DNA of 29,270 nucleotides from Chara braunii (taxonomy: Eukaryota > Streptophyta > Charophyceae > Charales > Characeae): NCBI GenBank assembly GCA_003427395.1, contig BFEA01000382.1, positions 221,348-250,617 on the forward strand. The letters run 5' to 3'. Below are positions 19,309 to 29,250 of the stretch, piece after piece (position 1 is the first letter of the stretch; every line of letters begins with the position of its first letter). A program made the position numbers and the translations under genes. The notes beneath the pieces are model-generated. The model was not told the DNA's origin. It made no database searches and saw only the letters and a program-made list of their open reading frames with translations.

Positions 19309-20163
19309 ATGGTTAAATTGTATCATAGGTTTGGCTCTGAGTCAACATTGTCTTTCTGTTGCGTGAGTTACCCAACCTTTAGATCGATGGTCTCGAAAAA
19401 GAAGTTGGATCAGGATGTGATGATGGTGCTCGTCAAACGAGTACGTGAATGCTTCTCATCCTTTCCTCCTATTGAAAAACTACTTCACGAATATAAGGAC
19501 TTGCAGACACAGCCAACGAGAATCACCGAGCGTGCTATTAAGCACACAATTGAGATTATTCCTGGTAGTAAGAATCCCAAGGGTCCCATCTTTCATATGT
19601 CTCTTAGGGAACTTCAGGAACTCAAGAAACAACTGCAAGAACTAACTGGAAAAGGATAGATTGGCCCCAACTCCTCTCCTGATGGTGCTTTTGTCTTATT
19701 CGTGCCCAAAAAGGAATGTGAACTTAGACTATGTACTGATTATCGTGGGTTGAATGGCGTCATCGTCAAAACCGCGGAACCACTTCCACGAATTGACGAC
19801 TTGTTGGACCAATTGCATGGATGCAGGTACTTTAGTAAGATTGATCTTAAGTCAGGGTACCACCAGATCGAGGTGGCCCCTGAGGATCAACACAAGACAA
19901 CCGTCTGAACCAGGTATGGTCACTACGAGTTTGTGGTTATGCCTTTTATATTGACTAATGTTCTTACTACTTTCCAAAGGTCTATGAATGAATTGTCTGG
20001 TCAATGGCCGTATCAGTTCGTAGTTGTCTATCTCGATGATATCCTAGTGTATAGTAAGACACTGGAGGATCACGAGAAGCACCTACGAATGGTTCTACAG
20101 AAATTGTGTGAAGACAACTTTAAACTGAATCCTAAGAAGTCTTCGAGATTGGCCCCAACCTAA
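19309..20163 (+). pseudogene. Ty3/gypsy reverse transcriptase, decayed (plus-strand relic)
   Basis: One frame runs from 19,309 to 20,163 with a TAG at 19,657-19,659 and a TGA at 19,906-19,908, followed by a frame loss. It carries the standard gypsy RT run: the pre-RT H-T-I-E-I-I-P-G-S segment, [32 protein letters not shown] with the first catalytic Asp (about 19,830-19,873), then V-V-Y-L-D-D (YLDD at 20,029-20,040) with both catalytic Asp residues intact. RT copies element RNA into DNA in the cytoplasmic particle. The TGA fits CGA, and the TAG fits TGG or CAG, each by one transition. The element is non-functional. Confidence 0.9.
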
Positions 20164-20828
20164 GACTGTCACGGAACTTAGGTTTTTCCTAGGACTTGTC
20201 ATTATAGGAAGTTTGTAAGGAACTTCTCTTTGGTAGTTGCTCCTACGAGAAGACTACTGAAGAAAGAAAAACCTTGATAAATATTGCGAGTCCTCGTTGA
20301 AGAAAGTGACTACCTTTAACATTTTCAATGATTCTTTTTTTTTTAGGTATTTGGGGAATCTTTTTAAATAGAAAGAATATCCTTATTATGTTAAGGATTG
20401 CTGACCCTTCTCTCCCTTTCATTGTCACGACTGACGCAAGTCAGTATGGAATTGGGGTTGTGTTATAGTAAGACGATGGTAAGGGATATAGACCTATCGA
20501 GTTTATGTCCATAAGACTTCTGTCTGAGAAAGTGGCCGACTTCACTTACGAAAGGGAATTGTACGTCTTGGTTGCTGCATTGGACACATAGAAACACTAC
20601 TTGTTAGGGAGGCACTTCATTGTCTATTCAGATCACTCCACTCTGAAATGGATTAAAACCCAACTTCGACTCTCCGACAAGCTAATTAGATGGTCAACTT
20701 TCATAGACACATTTGACTTTGAACTGAAAATAATTAAAAGAAAGTCTAATGTGGTTCGGATGCTTTGTCAAACCGTGCAAATTTCTTTGGAAAAATTGTC
20801 TCCTACCTTGATATTGGGAATGAACTAA
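20164..20828 (+). pseudogene. RNase H domain, decayed (plus-strand relic)
   Basis: After a shifted connection segment and a T-rich insertion near 20,330-20,345, the plus strand encodes [14 protein letters not shown] (about 20,415-20,460). This is followed by Y-E-R-E-L-Y, H-Y-L-L-G-R-H-F and D-H-S-T-L-K-W-I, the usual order of the gypsy RNase H domain. Stops near 20,466 and 20,588 interrupt it. RNase H removes the RNA strand during reverse transcription. Confidence 0.82.
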
Positions 20829-21008
20829 AAGCTCAGGTTCGTACGGGTTATGCGAATGACCCGATATAGAGTCCTATTATTGGGACCCTACAGAGGCACC
20901 ACAAACTCTTTCCCGAATATCGAATGACTGGTGGTTTACTGTTCTTTGTTGATAAGACCGAAGAAATACTTTGTATTCCTCACAAAGAACAAATTAAAAA
21001 TCTAATTA

Positions 21009-21375
21009 TTGGGGAATGCATTGAGATTACACTTCAGTTTTGAGAAGACGTATGCCGATGTGAGAAGACGCTTTGAATGGAAAGGGATGAAAGAAGATGT
21101 GCAAACCTATGTGCAGACTTGTCTTGTTTGCCAGAGGAACAACCGTTCTCATGAGAATCCATGGGGACTACTGAGACCTCTACCAATTCCAAGTGAGCCA
21201 GGTGAGTCAATCTCAATTGTCTTTATGAGTCTCACTAAAGCCGAAATGACAATAGTCAGGTAATGGTCATTGTGTATAGATTCTCTAAGTATGGAGTTTT
21301 CATCCCCTTGCCTGCAGAACTGGTCATTCAGAAGTTCCAGATGCGATGGGTTTCCGAGTATGGATTTTCGAAAAC
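21009..21375 (+). pseudogene. Integrase N-terminal zinc-binding part, truncated (plus-strand relic)
   Basis: The frame at 21,009-21,263 has F-E-K-T-Y-A-D-V-R-R-R-F-E-W-K-G-M, then C-L-V-C-Q-R-N (the C-x2-C of the integrase zinc finger; the first His appears lost), and L-L-R-P-L-P-I-P-S-E-P-G-E-S. The usual first catalytic Asp position is replaced. Weaker integrase-like sequence (frame-shifted) continues to about 21,375, where homology stops abruptly. The catalytic core and any chromodomain are missing, so this element is 3'-truncated. Confidence 0.82.
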
Positions 21376-22390
21376 CATTTATGTGCTATTTCAATTCATT
21401 TTTTAAATCAGAAAACGATTCATTCATTCAAATAAAAAATCACTTCGTATTTTTAAAAAAAACATTAAATTGCGTCACACTTTGTAGAATACTTCGCTAG
21501 TGGGTCCAGGCCCAAGGGCAGGGTCCTGGGCTGCCCCAGCGCCAAAAAAAAATAAAAAATAAAAAAAAATGGAAAAACAATGTGTTGTGTAGAATTGCAA
21601 TACAACTTCTGGCTGAGGTCACATCAGAATTCCTCATGGAACTGAAGATAAAATAGAAAATAAGCGAATCAAACCAAGGCACCCCTCCTTAAACCTCTTC
21701 AGCCCCTTAAAAAATAACTTATACCCCCCTTTAAAGCCAGCACTAAAAAAAAGACAAGAACCCGGATTTGGGCTCCTCTGCGAGAGCGCGGAAACCCCCC
21801 ACTGCCACTATTTTTTTTTCCCCCTATTTTTTTTTCCCCCTATTTTTTTTACCCATGCCCTGGTATCCCTAGTGTTAGATCCCCGCGGGCATCATGCCCG
21901 GGTGAACGGCTTGTCCAGACTGGCCGGTCATGAAAATCTTCCTAGGATGATTGTCCGTTTCAATTTCTTGTCTTTGACTTGTTATATACCGCCGCGACAT
22001 TTTTTCTCTCCTCTTTGTCATCAAATGTTTGCTGCCCTCGTACTCCATCCTGCGTCTTTTTGGAACGACACACTCCTGATGTTTCTTAGTGTGTTATGTG
22101 CCTGATTGAAACAAAATCCAACATGGCATCCACACGTTCCGATACACGTGCGAATGACAAGTGGACTTGGAGGGAGCAATCCACACCAAACCGGATGAGG
22201 AAAATACACAGCGGAAGCACACAAATACCGAAAATAGAATTGAATTGAATTGAATTGAAAAGTCAACAGTGTTTTGAACTTTTGTTCCATTTGTTGTCAT
22301 AAGACTGCTTGCACGGTTTGTTTGCAATTTGGTGCGCAGTGTGTAATCATATAATTTATACATGATTCTCCAATCGTTTGCGCAATTCTA
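21376..22390. other. Low-complexity, gene-free stretch
   Basis: The stretch holds A/T-rich DNA, T8-CCCCC-type repeats at about 21,806-21,850 and a (GAATT)n tract at 22,237-22,259. A 41-codon frame starts at ATG 22,124 but has no known motif. No gene is supported. Confidence 0.5.
22237..22259 (+). repeat. (GAATT)n microsatellite
   Basis: Four consecutive GAATT units plus a partial one. Confidence 0.95.
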
Positions 22391-22391
22391 A

Positions 22392-23081
22392 TTGTCGTCT
22401 CTCCCCAGTTCAATCAGCAACACAAAGATTCCCAAGAATCCCAACCACCTACGGACCAAAGTTTCATCAGAGTACTCGGGAGTCTTCTTCTTCCTCCCAC
22501 TATCCCCAAGCTCTAATGGCACCACTTCCACTTTCAGTGCCCAACCAGACAAACCTGCAAACGCCACACACTCTTCTGAATCCAACACGTCACTCTGCAC
22601 CACTCGTGAAGCCCAACTGCAGATGAATGTGTCCACTTAGCAGGGGAGCGCAGCTCCCAGGGTGAAGAAGAAGAACACCAACTCGATGAAGATGAAGGCC
22701 TGCCTCATCGAAGAAGACTTCAAAGAGCTGCTTCGTGGCAGCTGCCCAAACCCCAACAGACCACCAAAGCGAGGAAGCATCAGCAGCGCTTGTGCACCGA
22801 GCCCAGCGTTGTCACCAATGGAGCTGACCGGCCCCAGCTATGGCCGCCAGCGACATGTGGAGAAGGTGCCCTGCGTACATGCCTACAATAGCGCAGCAGT
22901 GACGCGACGCGACCTCCGCCAAGACTCTGAAAAGTTAAAGCAACGAAAAAACCCGAACCACCTTGCTGCTAACTTATTTCAAAACTCTGACCTCAACCTC
23001 AGCCTAGGGCACACCGGAAGGCAAAACCCACGGGCCTTCTCTAGAAAGCAGCAGAAAAGGACAAGAGGGTCCCAAAGCTAA
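22392..23081 (+). pseudogene. Gene-like ORF of uncertain identity, one in-frame stop
   Basis: A plus-strand frame runs from ATG 22,392 to a stop at 23,081, with one TAG at 22,638-22,640. The N-terminal part is Ser/Pro/Asn-rich. After the stop comes L-I-E-E-D-F-K-E-L followed by a Pro-rich P-P-K-R motif. This faintly recalls the I-E-E-D...RPKKR signature of plant DUF1639 proteins, but the rest of that domain (FPGLWL) is not found, so the match may be chance. The minus strand is also open over part of it. It could be a captured gene fragment or mobile-element DNA. Confidence 0.2.
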
Positions 23082-23231
23082 CAGGACAGAGAGGAATCCT
23101 GGTAAGCGATAGGTCAAGGGATCAAGCCCCATGGGGCTCAAAACGAAGAAAACTACCAAATCCAAACTAGTTGCTGTACAGTTCCACTGGGAAACACCGG
23201 AAGGCAAAACCCACGGGCCTTCTCTAGAAAG
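23011..23231 (+). repeat. Perfect 38-bp direct repeat
   Basis: The 38 bp beginning ACACCGGAAGGC and ending CTCTAGAAAG occur identically at 23,011-23,048 and 23,194-23,231, 183 bp apart. Identity suggests a recent local duplication. Confidence 0.92.
23111..23200 (+). repeat. Dispersed repeat, second site
   Basis: This is the homologue of about 376-466: GGGATCAAGCCCCATGGGGC at 23,118, followed by a shared A-rich stretch and CCACT(G)GGAAAC. It lies within the putative LTR of the minus-strand chromovirus. Confidence 0.6.
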
Positions 23232-23427
23232 TGCAAGGAAGATGAGCAATAGCGAACTTCAGCAATCAAACAACATCATACATATGAGTCCAAATAGTCG
23301 TGACCTCGAACCAACAACAAAATTGCATCACGAGTTTCACCAAATAAGAACACACCAAGAGTTCATAATTGACATTGCTGAAATAGTCCCATCATCATCA
23401 TCAACGAAGAACCAGAGTTGATATCCT

Positions 23428-23449
23428 ATCTGGCGCTCGGCGCCCAGAC
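23428..23449 (+). repeat. GGCGC-hairpin repeat, copy 3
   Basis: ATCTGGCGCTCGGCGCCCAG has arms GGCGC and GCGCC with loop TCG. It is the same family as the sites near 626 and 2,016. Confidence 0.5.
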
Positions 23450-24141
23450 TACATGTGGCAGATTCTATCTAGCCTATACTACAATGCCGAAGTTGACGAC
23501 AACAGCTCTCCCGAAGTACGAGCATACAACGGCCAATGTCGCACGCTTCCAACACCAGGTATGTCTCTCGCCTTACTCACAACCTCGTTCCCCAACACAC
23601 AGATGCCACTCACCCTGCGCCACACCCAACTTATAGCAGCGCAGGTCGGCTATGTCTGCCTACTCCTTCCCTGCTCGCCCGTGAGCGTGTAGGCGCCAAC
23701 CAGCAAATAGCGCAGCAGCGCTTGCGCAGCATGCAGCGAGCACCCGAATACCGAATGAGGAGGCAGACCCTTTTCTATATCGAAGTGGCCTGCCTGCATC
23801 CAATCCCAGGAAGCTTCCAGTAGGCCCCGGTAGCCTGAGGCCCAGCACGATCGAGGACAGGCGTGGGGTCTGAGGTGGTTGCATGTGCCCAACTGCCTTT
23901 GGCATGTGTTCGGCCCAGTACCCGTATCCAGCCCAGGGCCTGCTTTCCATACATTCACCCAGGCGGCCCAGGGCCTGGATTCTCTCAACCAACTGGCGCT
24001 GCGCAACTGCCTGAATTTCCTTAGTTGCGCAGTGGCCAAAATAAGGCCCTGAGGGGCCTTGTCAAGCCTGCCTTCACTTAGGGCGGCCGACAGGCTCCCA
24101 AAAAGGGGGCGAATGGGGCTCATAGAGGCAGTGGCCTCGCA

Positions 24142-24154
24142 TTCCCTCCTCCTT
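24142..24154 (-). promoter_or_regulatory. Putative polypurine tract for plus-strand DNA synthesis
   Basis: The minus strand reads AAGGAGGAGGGAA, thirteen purines, followed by TG. It lies about 65 bp after the chromodomain stop, where Ty3/gypsy elements carry the polypurine tract that primes second-strand synthesis next to the 3' LTR. Confidence 0.55.
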
Positions 24155-24221
24155 AGCTTCAGTAGTCCTCTAAGAAGCTCGGTCTTCAATTATTGGGCGC
24201 TTTCCCTTCTGCAGAGCTTTC

Positions 24222-24759
24222 TCATAAATGGGCTACAACTTGCGGAGCGGTTTGCATGAGTTCCTCCCTAGTGAACCAGCGGTCCTCCTTCGGATCAGTG
24301 TGATGCCGGAACCGAACGCGATACTGCAGCTTCGGTTTCGTAGGACGTCCCCTGCCTATTGGTTTTGATACCGACAACTCTCTGTGGTTGACGATGTCAT
24401 CGATGTCCACCTCTACGTCCATGGCAGCATTGAGCGGCGAGAGGGAAACTGGTCAGTTTCTTTGAAAGGTGCCAGCTTGAAGGCGTGAAAGACAGGGTAA
24501 TTACAGAGATGACCAGGGATCTGGATTACGTAAGAGGGTCCATCCGGATCAGTCCCCACAATATCTTAAGAGTTCCCACGGTCCAAAGTATTGTGGCATG
24601 AGCTTGCGGGAGATCCCGTGCTCCTGTCCCAGTTATGAGGACTTAACCCAGACTCTGTTCCCAACCTGAAATGAAGACTCACGACGGTGTTTGTTCGCGG
24701 ATTCAATCATAGCCGCCTGTGCCTTCTGCATCTGTTCTACAACCTGCTGCATCTTCTGT
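24222..24759 (-). pseudogene. Integrase C-terminus with GPY/F module and chromodomain, decayed
   Basis: Downstream of the catalytic core the minus strand encodes R-V-W-V-K, then M-P-Q-Y-F-G-P-W-E (24,572-24,599), the GPY/F module of chromovirus integrases. After frame changes it continues in a 66-codon frame (24,422-24,222). That frame has V-D-I-D-D-I-V-N-H-R-E at its start, Y-R-V-R-F-R-H in the middle and D-R-W-F-T-R-E-E-L at the end, the layout of a chromodomain. Chromodomains steer integration to marked chromatin. A TAA at 24,633-24,635 and at least two frameshifts break the region. Confidence 0.8.
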
Positions 24760-26701
24760 TCATACCGGTAAGCAAATTCTAAAGTTTCTGGTGCAGCAAT
24801 TGAAGGGTAGTCTAGGCTTGAAGGTCAATAACAAACTGTTTGGGCTCACCCCGGTGGCGCTATGTACAACATTGTTGTACAGACTGGCTATGAGAGCAAT
24901 CTTCTCATCCCTGTCCACCTGGTTGGGCTTGATGTAATGCCTTAACAGGTGTTGTACAGCGCAATTCAGTTGCTCGACCTGGCCGTTGGCCTCTGGGTGA
25001 TTCCCAAAAGTAATTTGCAACTGGGTTCCCTGTTCTGCAGCAGCGGCCTTCCACAGTTCACTAGTAAATCGGACATCCCTGTCACTAATAATAGACTTCG
25101 GTAAACCAAAGTCTATGACCCAGTTTTCTTTGAACATTCGGATTACATACTCCGTCCTTGCTGTTTTCGACATTGCTACTAACCTAGCATACTTACTAAA
25201 TCTATCCACGATGACGAAGATGTGTCGCATCCCACTCTTGTTGGTGATCAGTGTGTGCATGAAGTCCATGGACAGGCTCTCACCAGGCCTTTCCGGAATC
25301 GGAAGGGGCTTCAGGAGCCCAAGAGGAGCTTGAGTACGTGGCTTGTCTCTTTGACATACCTGACAAGTCTCCACGTACAACTGGGCGTCTCTCATCATCG
25401 TGGGCCACCAGAAACGCTGCAGCAGATTGGTTGCGGTCTTCTTATACCCAAAATGGCCGGTGGCATCATGACACTCACCTAAAAACAAGCTTCGCAAAGA
25501 CTCGCTATTGGGGACACACAAACGCTTATTCCCTTCCTTCTCAAGGAACAGCAAGCCGTTAACCAACTCAAACTCGGCTGAAGTTTTTTGGTCCTTCGCC
25601 TCTAGTCTACGTATGATTTCTGACATAAATTGATCCTCGCGATAGGCCTTCACCATAGACTGAGTAATATTGTCTGCAAGCCTAAACTCAGTGATCAGCG
25701 CACTAGAGAAGTCTGGTCTACGCGACAGGGCATCAACAACCTTGTTGTCCTCGCCCTTGATGTTTTGGGACTCGAAGTCGTACTGCTCAATGACTTCGAT
25801 CCAACGCTTGAGAGCATCAGAGAGTACCGCCTGAGTTCTCATCCATCTCAGAGTTTGATGATCAGTCCTGAGGATGAAGAACCTCCCAAGGAGGTAGTGC
25901 CTCCAATGAGTCAGAGCCTTGTAAACCGCATAGAGTTCCTTCTCATAGGTGGACTTAGCCAACTTCTGAGAGGGCATCTTTTTGGACATGTACTCTACTG
26001 GCCTCAACTTTTTCCCCTCCTGTTGTGCAAGTACAGCGCCTATGCCATATTGGCTAGCATCCGTAGTCACTATAAATGGCTTNTCAGGATNAGGAAGTTT
26101 CAANACTTCGTAATGCGTNAACGCATGCTTCAGATGTNTGAAAGCANCCTCGCATCTCTNAGTCCACTCCCATGGGGTGTCAAGGCGGGTCAGATCAGTC
26201 AAAGGGGCGGCAACTATGCTATAGTTCTCCACGAAGTTGCGATAGTAGCCGGTCATCCCTAAGAAAGATCTCATCTCAGTCACAGACTGAGGACGCGGCC
26301 AGTCACGAATGCTGGCCACCTTCGCGTCATTGGGCTTCAACCCTTCCACGGAAATCTCATGACCCAAGTACAAGACACGGGTGCGGCCAAACTCGCACTT
26401 CTCACCGTTAATCTTGAACTTGTGATGTCGCAGGAGACTGAGGACTTTGTCCAAATGTGCAACGTGCTCCTCGACAGTCTTACTAAAAATAAGTATGTCA
26501 TTGAGGTACACAATGACAAACTTATCCAAGTAGTCATGGAATATCCGATTCATAGCGTGCTGAAAGGTGCTAGGAGCATTGCAAAGGCCGAAAGGCATCA
26601 CCACAAACTCGTACAGACTGTACCTGGTATGAAAGGCGGTTTTGTGTTGATCCTCGGGCCAGATTGCAATCTGATGGTACCCGGACTTCAGATCTATCTT
26701 A
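24760..26701 (-). pseudogene. Ty3/gypsy pol: RT (C-terminal), RNase H and integrase, inactivated
   Basis: A 614-codon frame (26,604-24,760), open back to about 26,690, holds [17 protein letters not shown], then V-Y-L-N-D at the RT active site (26,497-26,508). The expected Y-L-D-D has Asn for the first Asp. RNase H follows (T-T-D-A-S-Q-Y-G near 26,050; D-H-Q-T-L-R-W-M). The integrase has H-D-A-T-G-H and C-Q-V-C-Q (zinc finger) and a complete catalytic triad: Asp at 25,264-25,266, Asp at 25,081-25,083 and Glu at 24,973-24,975. The last two are 35 residues apart, the classical D,D(35)E. Seven single Ns lie at 26,083-26,160. Frame is lost near 24,800. These enzymes would make and insert the DNA copy; this copy cannot act alone. 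Confidence 0.93.
26083..26160. other. Cluster of seven single unresolved bases
   Basis: N occurs at 26,083, 26,091, 26,104, 26,119, 26,138, 26,147 and 26,160, all within the connection segment just upstream of RNase H. This suggests collapsed near-identical copies in the assembly. Confidence 0.95.
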
Positions 26702-27862
26702 CTACCGACACCCTTGCACTCTATGTAGCAAATCGTCGATGCGCGGTAGGGGCTCTCTGTTCTTTACAGTGATGGCATTGAGGCCCTTATAATCAATGCA
26801 CATCCTAAGTGTACCCTCCTTCTTAGGTACGAATAGTACTAGAGATCCATAAGGAGAGACACTCGGCCGGATCCAACCCTTTTCTACGAGTTCCTTGAGC
26901 TGTCGGCGAAGCTCATCGAGCTCGCCTGGAGACATCCGATAGATCCTAACCTTCGGGATGCTAGACCCTGGGATAATCTCTATCGCGTGGACGACCTCCC
27001 TCTCTACAACCCCTGTCGGCTTTTCAAATAGATCAGGGTACTTGGCAAGTACTCCCTCTATCTCCGGCGACATTTTCACCGGCTCGCCTGCAGCAGAGAC
27101 ATAAACTAAGTACATACCCTCCTCCTGATTTTGCTTATAGTAGTTATAGAACGCGGCCCCACACATGCATCCATGGGACTCGATCAGACTACTAGCTTTG
27201 AACTTACGTAAACTGGCGGTCCATCCACCTAGCGAAGTGTGTTTGACCACTTTTCGGTCCCAGTGGAACTGGGGCTGTGCCACAGAGAGGTAGTACATAC
27301 CTAACAACATATCCATGGGGAGCTCGTCACTCACTAGGAACGAGACGCGATGTCTCAATTCCCCTCTCGCGTATGGGAAACAACACTCAACATCTTGGAG
27401 GTAGTCGTTGACTACCATGCGCTGTTTGTTGGCACAGGTCGACTCCACAGGTCGACTCAGGCACTGCACTCGCCCCTGTAAGCGCAGCCTCTCAACGCAC
27501 GCGCGACTAATGAAGTTCCTTGTCGAGCAAGTGTCATAATAGGCCCCGGCCTTGCGGCTGCCAATGACTGCCTCGCGGATGAACATCTCACCCTTAGGGG
27601 CTTTGACTAGGGCCGTCCGAGAAGCTAGCGGGTCTGATCTAGACCACTCCTCCTCTAGCTCCTCTAAGGACTCAAACACATTCATCGAACAAAGGCTCGA
27701 TGGGTCGGAACGTGTTTGCGGGACGATGCTAGAGTCAGTAGCTCGGGCCATCTCTTGAGATGGTGAGGGTGTCTCCACCACCTCGACCCTAGTGGGAACA
27801 ACTACTATTCCTATTGGCCAGACGTGTTTCCCGGAGCAATGCCTGAAGTGCTGGCAACATTG
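26702..27862 (-). pseudogene. Ty3/gypsy pol N-terminal part: protease and RT palm start
   Basis: The pol frame opens after a stop at 27,863-27,865 and runs to a TAG at 26,702-26,704. It overlaps gag by about 50 bp in the -1 frame. The protease motif reads Y-D-T-C-S (DTCS at 27,524-27,535) where retroviral-type aspartic proteases have D-(T/S)-G, so the active-site Gly is replaced by Cys. Further on are I-E-I-I-P-G-S, V-P-K-K-E, D-Y-K-G-L-N and P-L-P-R-I-D-D-L-L. The frame breaks exactly where the plus-strand relic reads Y-F-S-K-I-D. Alignment of the two shows 5 bp missing here, which causes the frameshift and the TAG. Protease would mature gag-pol. Confidence 0.88.
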
Positions 27863-29250
27863 CTACCAACGGGATGGGAGGATCCTACCGCCTGGCCCAT
27901 CGTGGGCGGGATCTTGTCGGTCACCTTCTTGTTCCGGCACTTGAATTGGTTATGGCCATATTGGCCGCAACGAATACAAGCTTGCCGGGTGTACCGGTCT
28001 CTCCACACGTCCTCTGTGAGACCCGCCTTCTCCCATTGGGGAGCGTTGGGGTAAACTTGACTCCTTGACCGGGAGCCTCCGCGGCGTCTATCGGTCGCCT
28101 TACCTTTTTGAGCTACGACAACGCCAACTCCACCCCCTGAAGTTTCAACGCTACCCACCTCTGAACCTACTCCTTCCTGGAAGTTGTCGTCTAGTTCGAT
28201 GGTTGAACCATCGTTATCGACAAACATAATGCGGCCCTTCGCCTTCCAGTTAGGAGGCAGTGTCTTCCTCCTTCCGTCTGTTGTGGGTGCCTATCCATGC
28301 CCTATCTTCGCCTCAAGGTCTAGGGCCTTCTTGCCAAACGAAGGAAAGTTGTGCATATTGATGTTGGCCTCACCTGCCAACTGGTTCTTGAGAGGCAAGG
28401 AGAAGCATCTCAGGTAGGAGGTGAGTAGTACCTGGGGGTCATAGCGTACCCCTGGGACACAGATCAGACGCTCAACGACATCGGTGGCTTCCCTTACTGA
28501 CTTGAACTGCCGCGTGTGCAGTGTCAGGATCGCGTCAGTGGCCCTTTTTGCCTCCTGAGGATCATGCCACCTTTCCTCCACCAGCTTAAGGAAGTCATCC
28601 AATTTCTGGGTGACCGCCCAAGCGCGGAAGTCATGACCATACCCCTGGAGTTGCACTAAACCACTCAACCATCTCGCTGCACTACCCTCTAGGTAGGAGG
28701 CAGCCACAAGCACTTCTTCGTGCGGCAAGGTAAGTTTACATCTAACGTAGACCGACACTGCCCTCAACCACGTGTCAAGGTCTTCACCTCTCTTATCCCC
28801 TGTGAAGGGTCTCGGAGCGGCGATGGTCGTCTTTGGCACCCACTATGTTTGTCCCGGTCCCTGCATCCCACTGGGCTGTTGACCCTGTGATACAGGCGGC
28901 TGCACTGGCTGCAAGGGTTGTGTACCCTGCGGCTGTGCAGGCTGCGTGGTAACCGCAACCTGCAACGGAGATTGGGTGTACACTGTCTGTACCGGAACCT
29001 GCAAACTAGATCCTGCTGTGATCCCTCCTGATAGCGGCATGCCCAGGGAAACAATCGCAACTGATGATGGGGCTACATATGGGGATACCCCAGTCACCGG
29101 TGGAACAAAAGGAGGAGGATGTGCAACGGGCCAGGCACCAGGCTCGGACATTGGCGATGTAGCCTGCGCTTGCCCAACCAACAGGGCCAGACTTTGCTGG
29201 ATGTCCTGAAGGATGGCTGTCTGATGGTCCTGCATCTCAACTACATTCAA
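27811..29250 (-). pseudogene. Gag of the minus-strand chromovirus, two in-frame TAG codons
   Basis: One frame runs from ATG 29,250-29,248 to a TAG at 27,811-27,813 (479 codons), interrupted only by TAG at 28,843-28,845 and 28,291-28,293. The N-terminal 130 residues are Gln/Pro-rich. Next comes a gag capsid-like region with P-R-P-F-T-G, D-T-W-L-R-A, Y-L-E-G-S-A-A-R-W-L and F-L-K-L-V-E-E-R-W, typical of plant Ty3/gypsy gag. A zinc knuckle, C-I-R-C-G-Q-Y-G-H-N-Q-F-K-C, lies at 27,937-27,978. Gag forms the particle and binds element RNA. Both TAGs could each come from CAG by C-to-T. The 5' LTR and primer-binding site lie beyond the window end. Confidence 0.9.
27826..27832 (-). promoter_or_regulatory. 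Candidate -1 ribosomal frameshift site GGGAAAC between gag and pol
   Basis: On the minus strand GGGAAAC lies in the gag frame as G GGA AAC, the X XXY YYZ form used for programmed -1 slippage. The gag stop (TAG, 27,811-27,813) follows 12 nt later. The -1 frame is exactly the pol frame, open from 27,862 onward. The heptamer thus sits in the 50-bp overlap and in the right phase. No strong stem-loop is obvious within 10 nt downstream; a CCAC/GTGG pairing starts about 30 nt away and a 6-bp hairpin (CCATCT/AGATGG) about 70 nt away. Function is inferred. Confidence 0.55.

Larger units (their letters stand above)
23082..24141 (-). repeat. Putative 3' LTR of the minus-strand chromovirus (end not determined)
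   Basis: On the minus strand the LTR would begin with TGCGAGG at 24,141, directly after a purine tract. A TATAAG sequence lies at 23,630-23,635 on the same strand, a possible LTR promoter. The far boundary cannot be placed, because the 5' LTR lies outside the window and no comparison is possible. The stated lower limit is arbitrary. Confidence 0.35.

Noticed and set aside
21816-21880. TGGTATC near 21,859 as an initiator-Met tRNA primer-binding site
   Set aside because: Only the first seven bases fit; the following sequence does not continue the tRNA match and no LTR end is seen before it.
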